Of a DNA stretch of 58,380 bases, positions 35,501 through 42,453 are shown one piece after another. Under the pieces are notes generated by a model. It was given only the letters and a program-made list of their open reading frames with translations, ran no database searches and had not been told where the DNA came from. A program made the position numbers and the translations under genes. How positions within the stretch are numbered: the first letter of the stretch is position 1; the number at the start of each line of letters is the position of its first letter. This DNA is from a virus. The DNA lies in IMG/VR virus record IMGVR_UViG_3300028840_000492, positions 1 through 58,380 of that record. One strand, written 5' to 3'.

Positions 35501-37274
35501 AGCTCAACAGAAAGCTTTTTTAGAAAAGGCAAACAATATAGTTAATGCGAGAAAGAGAGTTACCCTCTCTTTGGGCGAGATACTAGAGAAATATAATATG
35601 GGTGCAGATGAAATATCCCCAACTGAAATATTAATGAACTATATCTGGAGATACTCTCAAGATATGGCTAACTTAGATATTAGAGATGCTATGGTTGAAG
35701 ACGGCTTAGCTATTAAAAATAAAGGTGCTAAGAAAAAGAAACCTACTAAAAAGCAAAGAGGTGATAGGAAATTTGAATATATTAGCTTAAAAGAAGGTAT
35801 GAAAATATCAGGATTCTCCCAGTATTGGGTAGAAACCAAGGCTCTAGCTACGTTCATGCAGCTTAGAGCTGTTAAAGAACAACAAACTAAATGGGAACGA
35901 ATGTTGTCATGGGCTAAGATGGGAGCATTTTATAATCCTTTCTTTTTACCTATATATGACACTTACCAATCGTTTATGTCAGGGGCATGGCTAAGAAATC
36001 CACTCAAGATGCCTGGTTCTATAGCACTAGGTATCTATCATACTATTAAGAAAGATGATTATTATCTTGAAGCTATGGATGAAGGTCTATTTTCTAAACC
36101 ATTTGATATGCCTTGGGATGATTTTAGGCATAAGATAAAGAGGATGGCAAAGTATGGGCATAAACCGTGGCTCTCAAGACAATTAAATGCAGGGCTATAT
36201 CATGTTAAACAACTATCTAATCCAGCACGACATCCAATAAAAAGCACAAGACAATTTCTAGAATTGTTTTACCAAATGTCCTGGCATAGTGCGTGGTGGG
36301 CAGACTCTGCGATTCGTATGACAACATATACTCAGTTACGTAAAACTGGTATGTCAGCGTCTGAAGCTGCATCTTTAGCAGCTAGATTTCACGGTGACTA
36401 TGCTAGTGTTCCGCCAGCAACGAGAAGAAAGTTGAATAAATTTCTTTTTACTCCTACGTTTAAGATAGCTATGACAAAACTATATGGTGATATAATAACA
36501 GCTCCATTTAAAGTAGCACTCCGAAAAGGTGGTACTAAAGTGGATAGACAATATACTATGGGATTAATAGCATCTACAGCAGCAGTAGTAGGTTTTGATT
36601 ACGTTATGCGTAGTATGGGCTATGAACCTGAAGACGATAAGTGGTATAACTTTGGTAGACGATATACTAAAATTGATGAAAATGATGACGGAAGTCCGAG
36701 AGAGTTTGTATTCACTTGGTCGAACCCTGGTAACTTAATGCAAAGATATTTTCATAGAGCAATAACATCTTATAAAAGAAGTGGTGGCTCTTTACCATTA
36801 ACTATCTATAACACATTGAGGTGGGATATACATCCAGTATGGTCATCTCTTGCGTCAGTTCTAACAAATACAAAACCAGACGGAACTCCTATCTTTTATG
36901 AACATGATGACAAAATAGATAAAGTCTGGAAACCAGCCATGTTTATGCTGAAAAATATTGTTAGGCTATTAGAAGCTCCAGGGGATCTTTTAACTCCAGA
37001 ACCTATAACTAGTCAATCTAAACAAGACCTAGATGGATACCTTAATAGTGTGTTATATGTTCTGACTCAACTAAAGATAACCGCAATTGCATCTATCTAT
37101 ACTAGAAATCCTAAGAACATTAGGTTATACCAAGAGTTTAATGCTAAACTAAATGTATACAGATATAATCAAAAGAAGTACATGGACGAACATGGTGATT
37201 TAAACTTAGAGTGGGAAGAAAATTTCATGGATGATTTAGAAAGATACAGAGAGGAAATGCTAGATGTGGAATAA
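29592..37274 (+). CDS. Giant ejection protein: transglycosylase, HExxH, LPD38-like
   Basis: 2,560 residues. Residues about 27-165 are a Slt-type lytic transglycosylase: catalytic Glu54 in IHQESSWNP, GLMQL (70-74), AYYAGP (117-122). Residues about 285-515 are Gly/Ala-rich and membrane-prone. Residues about 535-800 are extreme Lys/Glu low complexity. A zinc metallopeptidase motif HETIH lies at 1558-1562 with a possible third ligand in EEIATYTLSD about 75 residues on. Residues about 2110-2560 (YNPFFLPIYDTYQS, RKTGMSASEAASLAARF, WSNPGN) resemble the LPD38-type C-terminal domain of large phage polyproteins. It probably digests peptidoglycan and builds the DNA conduit; the protease target, possibly itself, is unknown. 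Confidence 0.78.
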   Translation: MKLSELTGTDTAQTETKTPETETYDSNSFDPIIKKASKQYGVPEALLKGMIHQESSWNPRATTPKSSAKGLMQLIDDTAAEMGVEDPFDPVQNIMGGAKYLKQQHDKFGTWGNALGAYYAGPTNYSRIKAGEAESDPELAKLVKDTNLHVSRVAKYAKQYKEQTAPVVKAKAITDIPKFNNIANNPVQPAKVKAELKADVKKPKGQSWWKNMLEMMGGNQKKVAEIAAEQLKGVGVTYQYTDLDMDKSRVWADIMMNKGEVTPENEAKLNELNAQMQRLEDEVAQAPFMADAVGSLLPFVKESMLASGKGGLVGAGIGLTAAAAVEAIVPTVGEGMALAPGLMKLGATAMATNETAQNMLWIEAGSFYEKARAMGMDHEYAKPAAMIYGGGAAGLETMKLKYLGKLIPGSRAVANKIIKNGFVRALDKGMMSRIGKDLVSTTMGEAGVEVSQQFLDNLTMGITEELHDRYKGTDISPDNMAEWAAQVSDGLVETFIKSAAGMGIISIPGVSINVMTEGGKKTVAKQYEEALTPPAKKPPRKKPAKKEELSDAAKRAREAAKAKMKELGLAEETAKKTPEKKETKKKKEEFKLPETKKPEKKEEEAKAPEQMELPLGKEEKAEEKAPKKKQEKPKKEELTIEETEEEEGEAPKEVFKFPEPKDKKKDTKDPETKEDFQELAGKDVKVDALGEEDSTTPADQVQVTVIEGEAKGNTWNIPKKDFADELKKRKDEYAKSNKGKKELSPREKAYATGKEETEEQGKSEGIEEKAKGTGAKKETQLPKRTTEELKAEELEKERRKEVYKTLKAEFPTATEEQLQAMTDSSMERYEIGKKRTKTYQGKTELDIEEKETETQVKETAKDVKSQLAEFEKEHGIKEPPVKIKALRQLNVPGIVVDGKTYRGRALNTTDIRTNKFIEQFMTSIQEAKELAKADGKDPKNAQMVFIVDGKPVDARNAATQIGLQAKVDAVKEAKELARIESEAKALEKELANREKDQKALKNTRKPTDADKLIFKGVEKALRNSAAKQKNSPLGRGIPFEDIYNSVVAKVWERLLKLPKAQVLDSKNHASIAALLRTTGKHLAKNIVKEFYGKRADVIKKVEKGEKVSMDEYKEAGLSDTMDHINNILNAEDKGFVRDSKKKKARSNATIMMTINERAEAARFDLDYIQRKIWRLEREIKAAKTQDRKNELAVKLVELKNEYKDEEPNVKRLETMAGAAPSAVKKLTDKELLAAKAQEKKAAEAQRKRAIENAKNRTVVSKEGFGTVPLDKEDIPRTKNAQYYAERAAEETARLEKKGFVAPRLPKVEQKQEKAAETTPGKKFVPTHSDKLKAEKEKAEKIKSKRAEKNAKTLSNPADIIDAKNKLKDIPQDMFIATDRINGKTIIGTWEQVADLDKRSWEVKSADQAKLEIISKEQPKGVITTTLNAQRKQPQFVILTNPDTKPSKIIKADKMMDNFWKWVQKQPLFDFVQNMLNQGTYLHFIDGAENLEQLPYWDKLNVFRKAQYKEMFNSANEDRAGALHCVSELIDGKLIDHIVIDMSASEIATTEQMYGTVVHETIHSAISYFRRWASPLQVKQFNNALSNLWHQNKHQWKDAVAAYAKDLRSVDRNARANWLEKKWGPVVRDAIENNVEEIATYTLSDVHIANVLARMVDVTERQAPPLKGKNYIRSVWDKMVDIVRQHIIMGGRKMLMTNQYNLLSSLKKVMNEFVFVDGTYDYQLMQKRAVTTAKGFKITPDTTMGLLLLKSQRVAKESEIATAPLAPGEKPTATDRKNYFKFVLDKTTGAVTSLRDWLDIESPWKAMGAYKTGSVLKRYYSKKTKYEEMGVKKVQAIIDKYKETTGGFNEAEFLDVLLAEESPRLTKRWSPMKRAKLDPIRAEFRKFFDDMEQIYKDRGVHWDWKKRRLMELEQKVLEATDFDKRNKWLRQLNTLRASNYVHIPVKLIVQDLLNNKESMLKKTRKNKPAALAQQKAFLEKANNIVNARKRVTLSLGEILEKYNMGADEISPTEILMNYIWRYSQDMANLDIRDAMVEDGLAIKNKGAKKKKPTKKQRGDRKFEYISLKEGMKISGFSQYWVETKALATFMQLRAVKEQQTKWERMLSWAKMGAFYNPFFLPIYDTYQSFMSGAWLRNPLKMPGSIALGIYHTIKKDDYYLEAMDEGLFSKPFDMPWDDFRHKIKRMAKYGHKPWLSRQLNAGLYHVKQLSNPARHPIKSTRQFLELFYQMSWHSAWWADSAIRMTTYTQLRKTGMSASEAASLAARFHGDYASVPPATRRKLNKFLFTPTFKIAMTKLYGDIITAPFKVALRKGGTKVDRQYTMGLIASTAAVVGFDYVMRSMGYEPEDDKWYNFGRRYTKIDENDDGSPREFVFTWSNPGNLMQRYFHRAITSYKRSGGSLPLTIYNTLRWDIHPVWSSLASVLTNTKPDGTPIFYEHDDKIDKVWKPAMFMLKNIVRLLEAPGDLLTPEPITSQSKQDLDGYLNSVLYVLTQLKITAIASIYTRNPKNIRLYQEFNAKLNVYRYNQKKYMDEHGDLNLEWEENFMDDLERYREEMLDVE

Positions 37275-37488
37275 AATATGGCCCGTTATTGTCGGCGTTG
37301 TCTTGAGTGGCATGATAGGATGGGGGGCCTGGGCAACCGTAAGTATCACCACAAAAACGCCAAGACCAGTGTTTGACGAGCATTGCAAAGCATCTGACCA
37401 ACGCTTTGAACGTATGCAGAATCGAATAGAAGACAAGTTAGATAAGATACAAGATAGATTAGGAGAGCATCATGGGGAAGATAATTAA
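37264..37488 (+). CDS. Single-TM protein with coiled coil, holin-like
   Basis: 74 residues, overlapping the giant gene by 11 bases. One membrane segment (IVGVVLSGMIGWGAWATVSI, about 9-28) followed by a charged coiled coil (QRFERMQNRIEDKLDKIQDRL). Such N-in single-pass proteins occur as pinholins, holin partners or i-spanin-like factors. With a second holin-like gene beside the endolysin, the lysis role here is uncertain. Confidence 0.45.
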   Translation: MWNKIWPVIVGVVLSGMIGWGAWATVSITTKTPRPVFDEHCKASDQRFERMQNRIEDKLDKIQDRLGEHHGEDN

Positions 37489-37499
37489 CAGGAGGGATT

Positions 37500-38033
37500 A
37501 TGATTAAAAAAGCGATCGCACTTATTGTTATGGGCTTTATGTTGGTGGCTGGAGCGGGCTGTGCCACCTTGGGTAATGGCAAGCTGGATATTCCTGGTCT
37601 AGAACAGGCAACTCCAGAAGATGTGTATGCCTCTGGTCGTTTGCTAGGCATTACCGTGCAGAAAAAAGGCAATGCTCAGCTGACTGAGGACGCACTGTAC
37701 ACGATTAACAGAGTCATGGAGGCAACTCCAGAAAGTATTAAACGTATTTTAACCGAAGAGGTCATGCTGTTTATCAGTGACTATTTCGCACCTGGAAGCT
37801 ATGAGGTACTCATGCTGATGGAACTAGGTAGGCAGTTTGGTATCACAGACATCGACGCAGTTGACGACAACTTGCAGTCTATTGACCTGTGCTTAGTCAA
37901 ATCGTTTGCGCTAGGCGTTAAGCATGGTATTATGTTGGCTATGGGAACACCTGAACCTTATAAGACAGACTTCAGTGACGTCTGCCCTGTCGATCCTGTT
38001 CCAGTTCAACCGCTGGAGGATCAGGTTAGATGA
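37500..38033 (+). CDS. Phage lipoprotein, unknown function
   Basis: 177 residues after AGGAGGGATT. The N-terminus MIKKAIALIVMGFMLVAGAGC is a clear lipoprotein signal with the acylated Cys at 21. The rest is soluble and mostly helical. The neighbouring membrane protein suggests envelope action (outer spanin-like or superinfection exclusion), but it is longer than usual o-spanins and lacks a Pro-rich linker. Confidence 0.6.
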   Translation: MIKKAIALIVMGFMLVAGAGCATLGNGKLDIPGLEQATPEDVYASGRLLGITVQKKGNAQLTEDALYTINRVMEATPESIKRILTEEVMLFISDYFAPGSYEVLMLMELGRQFGITDIDAVDDNLQSIDLCLVKSFALGVKHGIMLAMGTPEPYKTDFSDVCPVDPVPVQPLEDQVR

Positions 38034-38443
38034 AAATCGATCCAATAAAGTATAAGAAGGGCTATAAGTATCAACTTGAGGACGACTTCAAGGCATCTCT
38101 AAACTTTGAATGTCCTGATGTGGAGTCAGATTACATTAGGATTAAAGATAATGTGCTGTATATCAAGAAGGGATACGCTTGGGATGGTTGCAGTGGGCCT
38201 ACTATTGACAGTATAAAGAGCATGAGGGCTAGCCTAGTACACGATGCTCTATATCAGTTGATAAGATACTCATTGATACCAGCTAAGTTTCGTCTGCTGG
38301 CTGACTTATTATTTTATGTGATCTTAAAGCTCGATCGGTTCAATCCGATGAGAGCGTGGTATTATTACCAAGCTGTTAAGAACTTTGCTTGCAAGGCTGC
38401 AAGTCCTTCTCACAAGAAGAAAGTTATAACAGCACCAAAATGA
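38030..38443 (+). CDS. DUF1353-like phage protein
   Basis: 137 residues, ATGA overlap with the lipoprotein gene. YIKKGYAWDGCSGPTIDSIKSMRASLVHDALYQLI matches the conserved core of the DUF1353 family, small proteins found near lysis or tail genes of many phages with conserved Trp-Asp-Gly-x-S/T-x-P and H-D-A-L-Y. Function unknown. Last gene of the + arm. Confidence 0.75.
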   Translation: MKIDPIKYKKGYKYQLEDDFKASLNFECPDVESDYIRIKDNVLYIKKGYAWDGCSGPTIDSIKSMRASLVHDALYQLIRYSLIPAKFRLLADLLFYVILKLDRFNPMRAWYYYQAVKNFACKAASPSHKKKVITAPK

Positions 38444-38446
38444 TAA

Positions 38447-38493
38447 GGGGAGTGGCTAGCTCCCCTCTTAGGAGAATCCGTAGGCTACGGATT
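38447..38493. terminator. Double hairpin between converging arms
   Basis: GGGGAG (38447-38452) pairs with CTCCCC (38460-38465) and a second perfect 8-bp hairpin AATCCGTA/TACGGATT spans 38475-38493, overlapping the stop of the last - strand gene. On the - strand the first hairpin is followed by TTATCATTTT, so it suits leftward termination well; rightward it is followed by TCTT. A shared terminator for both arms is the natural reading. Confidence 0.65.
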
Positions 38494-39067
38494 AGGCTGT
38501 TAAATAAGGTATCATATCATTCAACTTGTTGACCCTTATCGCATTTTGCGGTAGGGGTCTTCTATTATAGGGCCAATCTAAACAGAAGACTGTGTCCAGA
38601 GTTTTAGCCAGATCACACACTGTCTTATATCGATCGTCAATGAAGTGTGTCACTCCCAAATCTTCACAAACCCTACGTTTTTCCAGATGATTTTCAACCA
38701 AATACAGACTAAATGGCAGCCCCCTAAACCATTTCTCCCACCATTTCTCAGTTACATTTATTGTTGATTGGTGTCTTGCTGAGATGATCGTAATCGGAAC
38801 AGGGTTATCAAATAGAGATGCATAGTTATGAGCAAAGGTTATCGCATCTCTTACAGGCAGCATATACTGTTGATAATTTAGTATAGCCCGGGCGGTTTCC
38901 GTTCCAACATCACATGCCTCTTTGAGCTGATCACCATTCTCATACCCAAAAGAGGTTTTAGTTTCCACATTACCCACATCAATGTCAAACCTATCCAACA
39001 TATGCTTAGCCAACCAAGGATAACTCATGCATAAAACACCATCAAAATCAAGTGCTAATTTCTTCAT
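38492..39067 (-). CDS. HAD-family 5'-nucleotidase-like phosphatase
   Basis: 191 residues. DFDGVL (residues 7-12) supplies the nucleophile Asp and acid Asp; TIISAR (about 94-99) is motif II with Ser; HLEKRRVCEDLG and HFIDDRYKTV supply motif III Lys and motif IV acids. Similar HAD enzymes of the 5'(3')-deoxyribonucleotidase type remove phosphate from nucleotides and occur in phage nucleotide-salvage gene sets. The neighbouring dNTP pyrophosphohydrolase supports that. Overlaps it by 20 bases. Confidence 0.72.
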   Translation of the reverse strand: MKKLALDFDGVLCMSYPWLAKHMLDRFDIDVGNVETKTSFGYENGDQLKEACDVGTETARAILNYQQYMLPVRDAITFAHNYASLFDNPVPITIISARHQSTINVTEKWWEKWFRGLPFSLYLVENHLEKRRVCEDLGVTHFIDDRYKTVCDLAKTLDTVFCLDWPYNRRPLPQNAIRVNKLNDMIPYLTA

Positions 39068-39590
39068 CTAGTTCCTCCTCTATTCTAGTATTAGGTTTCC
39101 AGACAGGCCTATCGTCAAGAGCGTGTCTCCCTTCCGTTATAAACTGGAGCAAGAACAAAGCACAGCAAGCTGCATGAGCTACATGGGACAGCCCTGACTC
39201 TGGATCTTTATCCTTTCTTCTCCAGAATTTCCATAGGTGCGTGATAGCTGCCCTAAAAAGTCTGGAATAGTTAATGCCCTCATACCAGTTCCAGGCATCA
39301 TATTTTTTAGCGCCAAAGGCTAATACTCTAGCCACCTCGAAGAGAGCATCAGGTGGTATAAGATGTACAGGTACTTTCGTTGTGTCAAACTTCTTTCCCT
39401 GTGGTGGAGCTTCATCCCAGTAATCATCATCATGTGTTGATAACTCTTCTATAACAGGAAGCTTTTTCCTAATCTCCTCCTTCCACTCTGTTAATGCACG
39501 GTCATTTGCCTCTCTCCATCTTTCCCATTCTTCTGGTGTCTGTGGATTAATCTTCCAATCGTCTATTTCTGTGTCATCATCGTGATGCAT
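39048..39590 (-). CDS. MazZ-like dATP/dGTP pyrophosphohydrolase
   Basis: 180 residues after AGAGGAGG. The core (residues about 65-165) reads KVPVHLIPPDALFEVARVLAFGAKKYDAWNW, then SRLFRAAITHLWKFW..KDKDPESGLSHVAHAACCALFLL. This matches the helical phage family annotated as dATP/dGTP diphosphohydrolase that includes MazZ of 2-aminoadenine phages. Predicted to turn dATP/dGTP into monophosphates. No PurZ-like adenylosuccinate synthetase is visible, so a Z-genome is not indicated; host nucleotide turnover is the simpler role. The acidic N-terminal 60 residues are an extension. Confidence 0.75.
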   Translation of the reverse strand: MHHDDDTEIDDWKINPQTPEEWERWREANDRALTEWKEEIRKKLPVIEELSTHDDDYWDEAPPQGKKFDTTKVPVHLIPPDALFEVARVLAFGAKKYDAWNWYEGINYSRLFRAAITHLWKFWRRKDKDPESGLSHVAHAACCALFLLQFITEGRHALDDRPVWKPNTRIEEELDEEIST

Positions 39591-39760
39591 ATTGTTTTCC
39601 TCCTCTTCTCTGCCATTGCTTCATCAAATAGTGCTTTCTGAAATAGTTTACAACTCTTCTTACATTTCTTTAAATCAATTCGCCTCATGCATATTGGGGT
39701 ACAGGTCTTAAACACGTTGCCTTTACCTGATGCTGTGTCTCCACAATAGAACCACATCAT
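39563..39760 (-). CDS. Small Cys-rich protein
   Basis: 65 residues. Cys pattern CGD...CTPICMRR...CKKSCKLF suggests a metal-binding knuckle. Overlaps neighbours on both sides by 28 and 4 bases. Start at either of two adjacent ATGs, weak site. Unknown role. Confidence 0.5.
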   Translation of the reverse strand: MMWFYCGDTASGKGNVFKTCTPICMRRIDLKKCKKSCKLFQKALFDEAMAEKRRKTICITMMTQK

Positions 39761-39981
39761 ATCGTGTACCCATTCTTTACAGATAGATTAAATTTAGCTA
39801 GCAGAAGTCCTGTAGCCATGGGCGAACTGTCATTAACTATTTCATAGAACTTGAAACCCTGTTTGATTGGTACTTTCTTGGCGCAAACGTATCTATTCAG
39901 GTCTGTATTAAACTTGGGCCACCTCTTACACCCCCTCTTAGAACACATCTCACATAGCCTATACTTATTATCATATCTCAT
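39757..39981 (-). CDS. Small zinc-ribbon-like protein
   Basis: 74 residues after AGGGGAGAAT. CEMCSKRGC near residue 10 and VCAKK near 33 give a plausible four-Cys site. Overlaps the next gene upstream by 11 bases. Function unknown. Confidence 0.5.
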   Translation of the reverse strand: MRYDNKYRLCEMCSKRGCKRWPKFNTDLNRYVCAKKVPIKQGFKFYEIVNDSSPMATGLLLAKFNLSVKNGYTI

Positions 39982-40195
39982 ATTCTCCCCTTTCTACTAC
40001 GATCCATCCGACTCTCTGAGTTTCATTCAGCGCTTGGTGTATGACACCCCCAGTGAAAACGTCACGGTCGAAGGGAGAATTGACGGCTCCCACAATCCTC
40101 CCTGTCGCCTGACACCATACTAGAGTTACTAACTTATCCTCTGGAGTCTTTAGGTTTACGTAGAAATAATTATGAATTCTAGAAACAGTTCCCAT
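39971..40195 (-). CDS. Small protein, unknown function
   Basis: 74 residues. ATG shares a base with the preceding stop (TAATG) and has no independent site, so it is translationally coupled. Beta-rich (FYVNLKTPEDKLVTLVW). No family recognised. Confidence 0.45.
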   Translation of the reverse strand: MGTVSRIHNYFYVNLKTPEDKLVTLVWCQATGRIVGAVNSPFDRDVFTGGVIHQALNETQRVGWIVVERGEYEI

Positions 40196-40581
40196 TACGG
40201 AGCATCTTGTCTAACATGGTACGATGAGGGCGCTGACCTCGCATTAGGTATTCTCATTCTAAAGTTAGAATAGTTACTCCAACGAGTTACAGTAGTGCTG
40301 ACCTGGGTGTTCTGGTCTACGACTTCGTAATCCACACCAGCAGCTGCCCTACCCTCAAACCATCCTGTGCCATACAGCCAAAGGTCTAGGTCATATAACA
40401 ATGAACCATCGGCCTGTGCCTCTATCGGGATAGTCATTTCATAAGCACCATCGCCATCAGTATCAAACTCTAACTGATAACTATCAACCCCACCTTGCGG
40501 ATCACATGCCAAGTAAGGTGCAGCCCACACGGGTAACGCTAACAACAACGACATCACAACGCTCATTAATAATGTTTTCAT
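40195..40581 (-). CDS. Secreted small protein with DTDGDG motif
   Basis: 128 residues after AAGGAGGGATT. Signal peptide MKTLLMSVVMSLLLALPVWA with cleavage before APYLACD. Mature part has FDTDGDGAYE, resembling the loop motif in the lipoprotein at 1745-2200, and a beta-sandwich-like strand pattern. Probably periplasmic; role unknown. Confidence 0.6.
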   Translation of the reverse strand: MKTLLMSVVMSLLLALPVWAAPYLACDPQGGVDSYQLEFDTDGDGAYEMTIPIEAQADGSLLYDLDLWLYGTGWFEGRAAAGVDYEVVDQNTQVSTTVTRWSNYSNFRMRIPNARSAPSSYHVRQDAP

Positions 40582-40590
40582 AATCCCTCC

Positions 40591-40770
40591 TTATAAGTCA
40601 CCTGATAATACAGGTGCTAAAAATGCTAAAAGTAAACCAATTAGAATACAAGCAACGGTAGCCTTTAAAGATATTAAACTAAATACCCATAGCATTATGC
40701 CACCAAATGCAATTAATAATGCTATTACCATTACTAATACGAGTACATCCACTTCTATGAGTAAGTCCAT
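40591..40770 (-). CDS. Holin-like two-TM protein
   Basis: 59 residues; start at the ATG after AGGGGGTAAT. Two hydrophobic segments (VDVLVLVMVIALLIAFGGIML and ATVACILIGLLLAFLAPVL) separated by a short polar turn, as in class II holins. It starts inside the end of the endolysin gene (16-base overlap), the classic lysis pair, which supports the call. Confidence 0.6.
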   Translation of the reverse strand: MDLLIEVDVLVLVMVIALLIAFGGIMLWVFSLISLKATVACILIGLLLAFLAPVLSGDL

Positions 40771-41129
40771 ATTACCCCCTGCGGTAGTCTCCAATCTATG
40801 TCAATATGTAAGAAGTTACTACCTATTCCTATTCGTTTTATTTCCGATGCGATCAGGTAGTCAACCATCCAGAATCTCGTGGCACTATCAGGACAATGCA
40901 AGTCTGCTGCCATCCCTCTCATGTGCGCTGACTGCATGCTGCCTCCGATCGTAGTATTATAACTCGGGCATCTATAACCGCTGTTTATAATAATTGGATA
41001 CCCATAATCACCTCGCATCATGTCTAAGAAATCAATCAACTCATGATCCATCTTGTCGTAATGCCTACCACATCCACAGGGGCAGGCGAATTCATCTAGC
41101 TTAAAGTATTTCCATTTATCAATTGTCAC
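40755..41129 (-). CDS. Endolysin, M15 peptidase type
   Basis: 124 residues from a GTG preceded by GAGGAGG; a further upstream start lacks a site and lies inside the previous gene. FACPCGCG, then INSGYRCPSYN, SAHMRGMAADLH and FLHIDID are the hallmarks of M15-type D-Ala-D-Ala carboxypeptidase lysins: zinc ligands are the His and Asp of SAHMRGMAAD and the His of LHID. It cuts peptidoglycan cross-links. No signal peptide, so export depends on the adjoining holin. Confidence 0.85.
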   Translation of the reverse strand: MTIDKWKYFKLDEFACPCGCGRHYDKMDHELIDFLDMMRGDYGYPIIINSGYRCPSYNTTIGGSMQSAHMRGMAADLHCPDSATRFWMVDYLIASEIKRIGIGSNFLHIDIDWRLPQGVIWTYS

Positions 41130-41730
41130 ACAGCACCACCTCCTCAAAATCTTTATCAAATATAATAGTAACATAGTCTATAATACGATTGTCTCTTGGA
41201 TTGTATAGTGTAATACCTAATGTACCATGTCTGATACGTGGTATCTGGACATTAGCATGGTATAAAGTTAACTCCCTAAGTATCTCATAGGTTTTATTAT
41301 CCATGTCAATCCATGCAACACCTACTTTCAATCCCTCCTGCCAGCAACTACCAACCTTAATACCTAGAAGTCCTGTTCGGTAGTAACCTTCGGCTTTATT
41401 GTAGCAAGTACCATCCTCGTTAGCGGGCCATGTAGATATGATGTGAGTTACCATCTCGTCAGGATGGTCAGGCCCAGTTGCTAGAATTAACTTCACGCAT
41501 GTATCAGCCTTCCCATCTCCGTCCCAATCCTCAATGGATACCCTAACTCCTAGTCCTAAGCTGGCAACTCCGATGCAATGTTTATGCCCTCGGTGTGTAC
41601 CATGTACTAGATCTACAGGTTCAGGACTTAGCCCAAAGGCTTTGCCTGTGCATGTGGATGTAAATGAGGCTGCACCCACTATTAAAAATATTAAAAATGC
41701 GAATAATATATAAGTTAAACGTTTGTTCAT
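41119..41730 (-). CDS. Secreted/membrane-anchored protein with DWDGDG motif
   Basis: 203 residues. N-terminal hydrophobic segment (YILFAFLIFLIVGAASF) is a signal or anchor. DWDGDGKADTC at about 73-83 parallels DLDGDGVADD of the lipoprotein near the left end. Several Cys suggest disulphides in the periplasm. It lies directly upstream of the endolysin and may take part in envelope disruption or exclusion; no family recognised. Confidence 0.55.
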   Translation of the reverse strand: MNKRLTYILFAFLIFLIVGAASFTSTCTGKAFGLSPEPVDLVHGTHRGHKHCIGVASLGLGVRVSIEDWDGDGKADTCVKLILATGPDHPDEMVTHIISTWPANEDGTCYNKAEGYYRTGLLGIKVGSCWQEGLKVGVAWIDMDNKTYEILRELTLYHANVQIPRIRHGTLGITLYNPRDNRIIDYVTIIFDKDFEEVVLCDN

Positions 41731-42185
41731 TTACCTACCTCCTCTAACCATGCCTGCTCAATGAGCTGCTCAGTCCATTTAAAATTCTTTTGCTCAGCCC
41801 ATTTGTCATAGGTCGTAGGGCTTCCCTTACGTATCTTATTCGCTATCCTCTCAAACACCAACCTCAAATCATACTGAGGATTACACTTACGAACCGCCAA
41901 GAGCTTTCGCCTGATCTCATTAGTCATCTTGCCCTTGTACTCTATGTACATGTTATGTTCAGGTAGCCAGAAATCTGGTGTATATTTCTGTGGCTCATAC
42001 TGGTACACCCAGGTCTCGGGTTCGTACTTCCAAACAATTCCCTTTTGTGTTAGGTCAGCAGCGAACCTGACCTCACCCATGGACTTCATTCCACACTCCT
42101 TTGCCATGCTCTTAGCTGTTCGGGAATTCCTCTGCTTCGGGTTCAGCTTCTCCCACGCCCTCCATACTGTTATTGGTTTTTTCAT
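41727..42185 (-). CDS. T7 endonuclease I-like Holliday junction resolvase
   Basis: 152 residues, start at the ATG after GGGAGG. Nuclease residues E38 (MGEVRFA), D71 (KYTPDFWLP), E82 and K84 (YIEYKGK) form the PD-(D/E)XK set. The tail FERIANKIRKGSPTTYDKWAE matches the C-terminal KGS-TTY-W pattern of T7 gp3. It resolves branched DNA before packaging and can degrade host DNA. About the size of T7 gp3 (149). Overlaps the zinc-finger protein upstream by 74 bases. Confidence 0.8.
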   Translation of the reverse strand: MKKPITVWRAWEKLNPKQRNSRTAKSMAKECGMKSMGEVRFAADLTQKGIVWKYEPETWVYQYEPQKYTPDFWLPEHNMYIEYKGKMTNEIRRKLLAVRKCNPQYDLRLVFERIANKIRKGSPTTYDKWAEQKNFKWTEQLIEQAWLEEVGK

Positions 42186-42453
42186 ATTCGTAGCCCACCT
42201 CCCTTGCACACCATTTTTCAAACCCTCTATCAAATTTTCTATAACAACCAGGGCTACAAAAAGCAGCACCAAAGTTTATAGAATAGATTGTTGTTCCAAA
42301 CTTCTTACACTGAGCACAGGGATGCTGCATTGTTCTACCATCCCCAGTTGTATCAAACTTCCATCGTCTGTAGCTTATTAGATCAACAAATTCATCTAAC
42401 AATCTTCCAGACGCATACTGCTGAGTACATTGCCATAGTGGAAACTCATTCAT
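42112..42453 (-). CDS. Small protein with MYND/ribbon-like Cys motif
   Basis: 113 residues after GGAGGTAGTGTA. CAQCKKFGTTIYSINFGAAFCSPGC is a clear two-CxxC-type zinc-binding module (about 46-70). Acidic C-terminal tail. Coupled by TAATG to the exonuclease upstream. Possibly a nucleic-acid-binding helper. Confidence 0.55.
   Translation of the reverse strand: MNEFPLWQCTQQYASGRLLDEFVDLISYRRWKFDTTGDGRTMQHPCAQCKKFGTTIYSINFGAAFCSPGCYRKFDRGFEKWCAREVGYEYEKTNNSMEGVGEAEPEAEEFPNS

Noticed and set aside
29592-37274. N4-type virion RNA polymerase in the giant protein, suggested by the N4-like capsid
   Set aside because: No TxxGR, catalytic Asp or K-x-YG polymerase motifs were found; the domains seen are transglycosylase, HExxH and LPD38-like.
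37600-38500. Lysogeny or integration module at the arm junction
   Set aside because: No integrase, attachment-site-like repeat or repressor seen; the junction holds only terminator hairpins.
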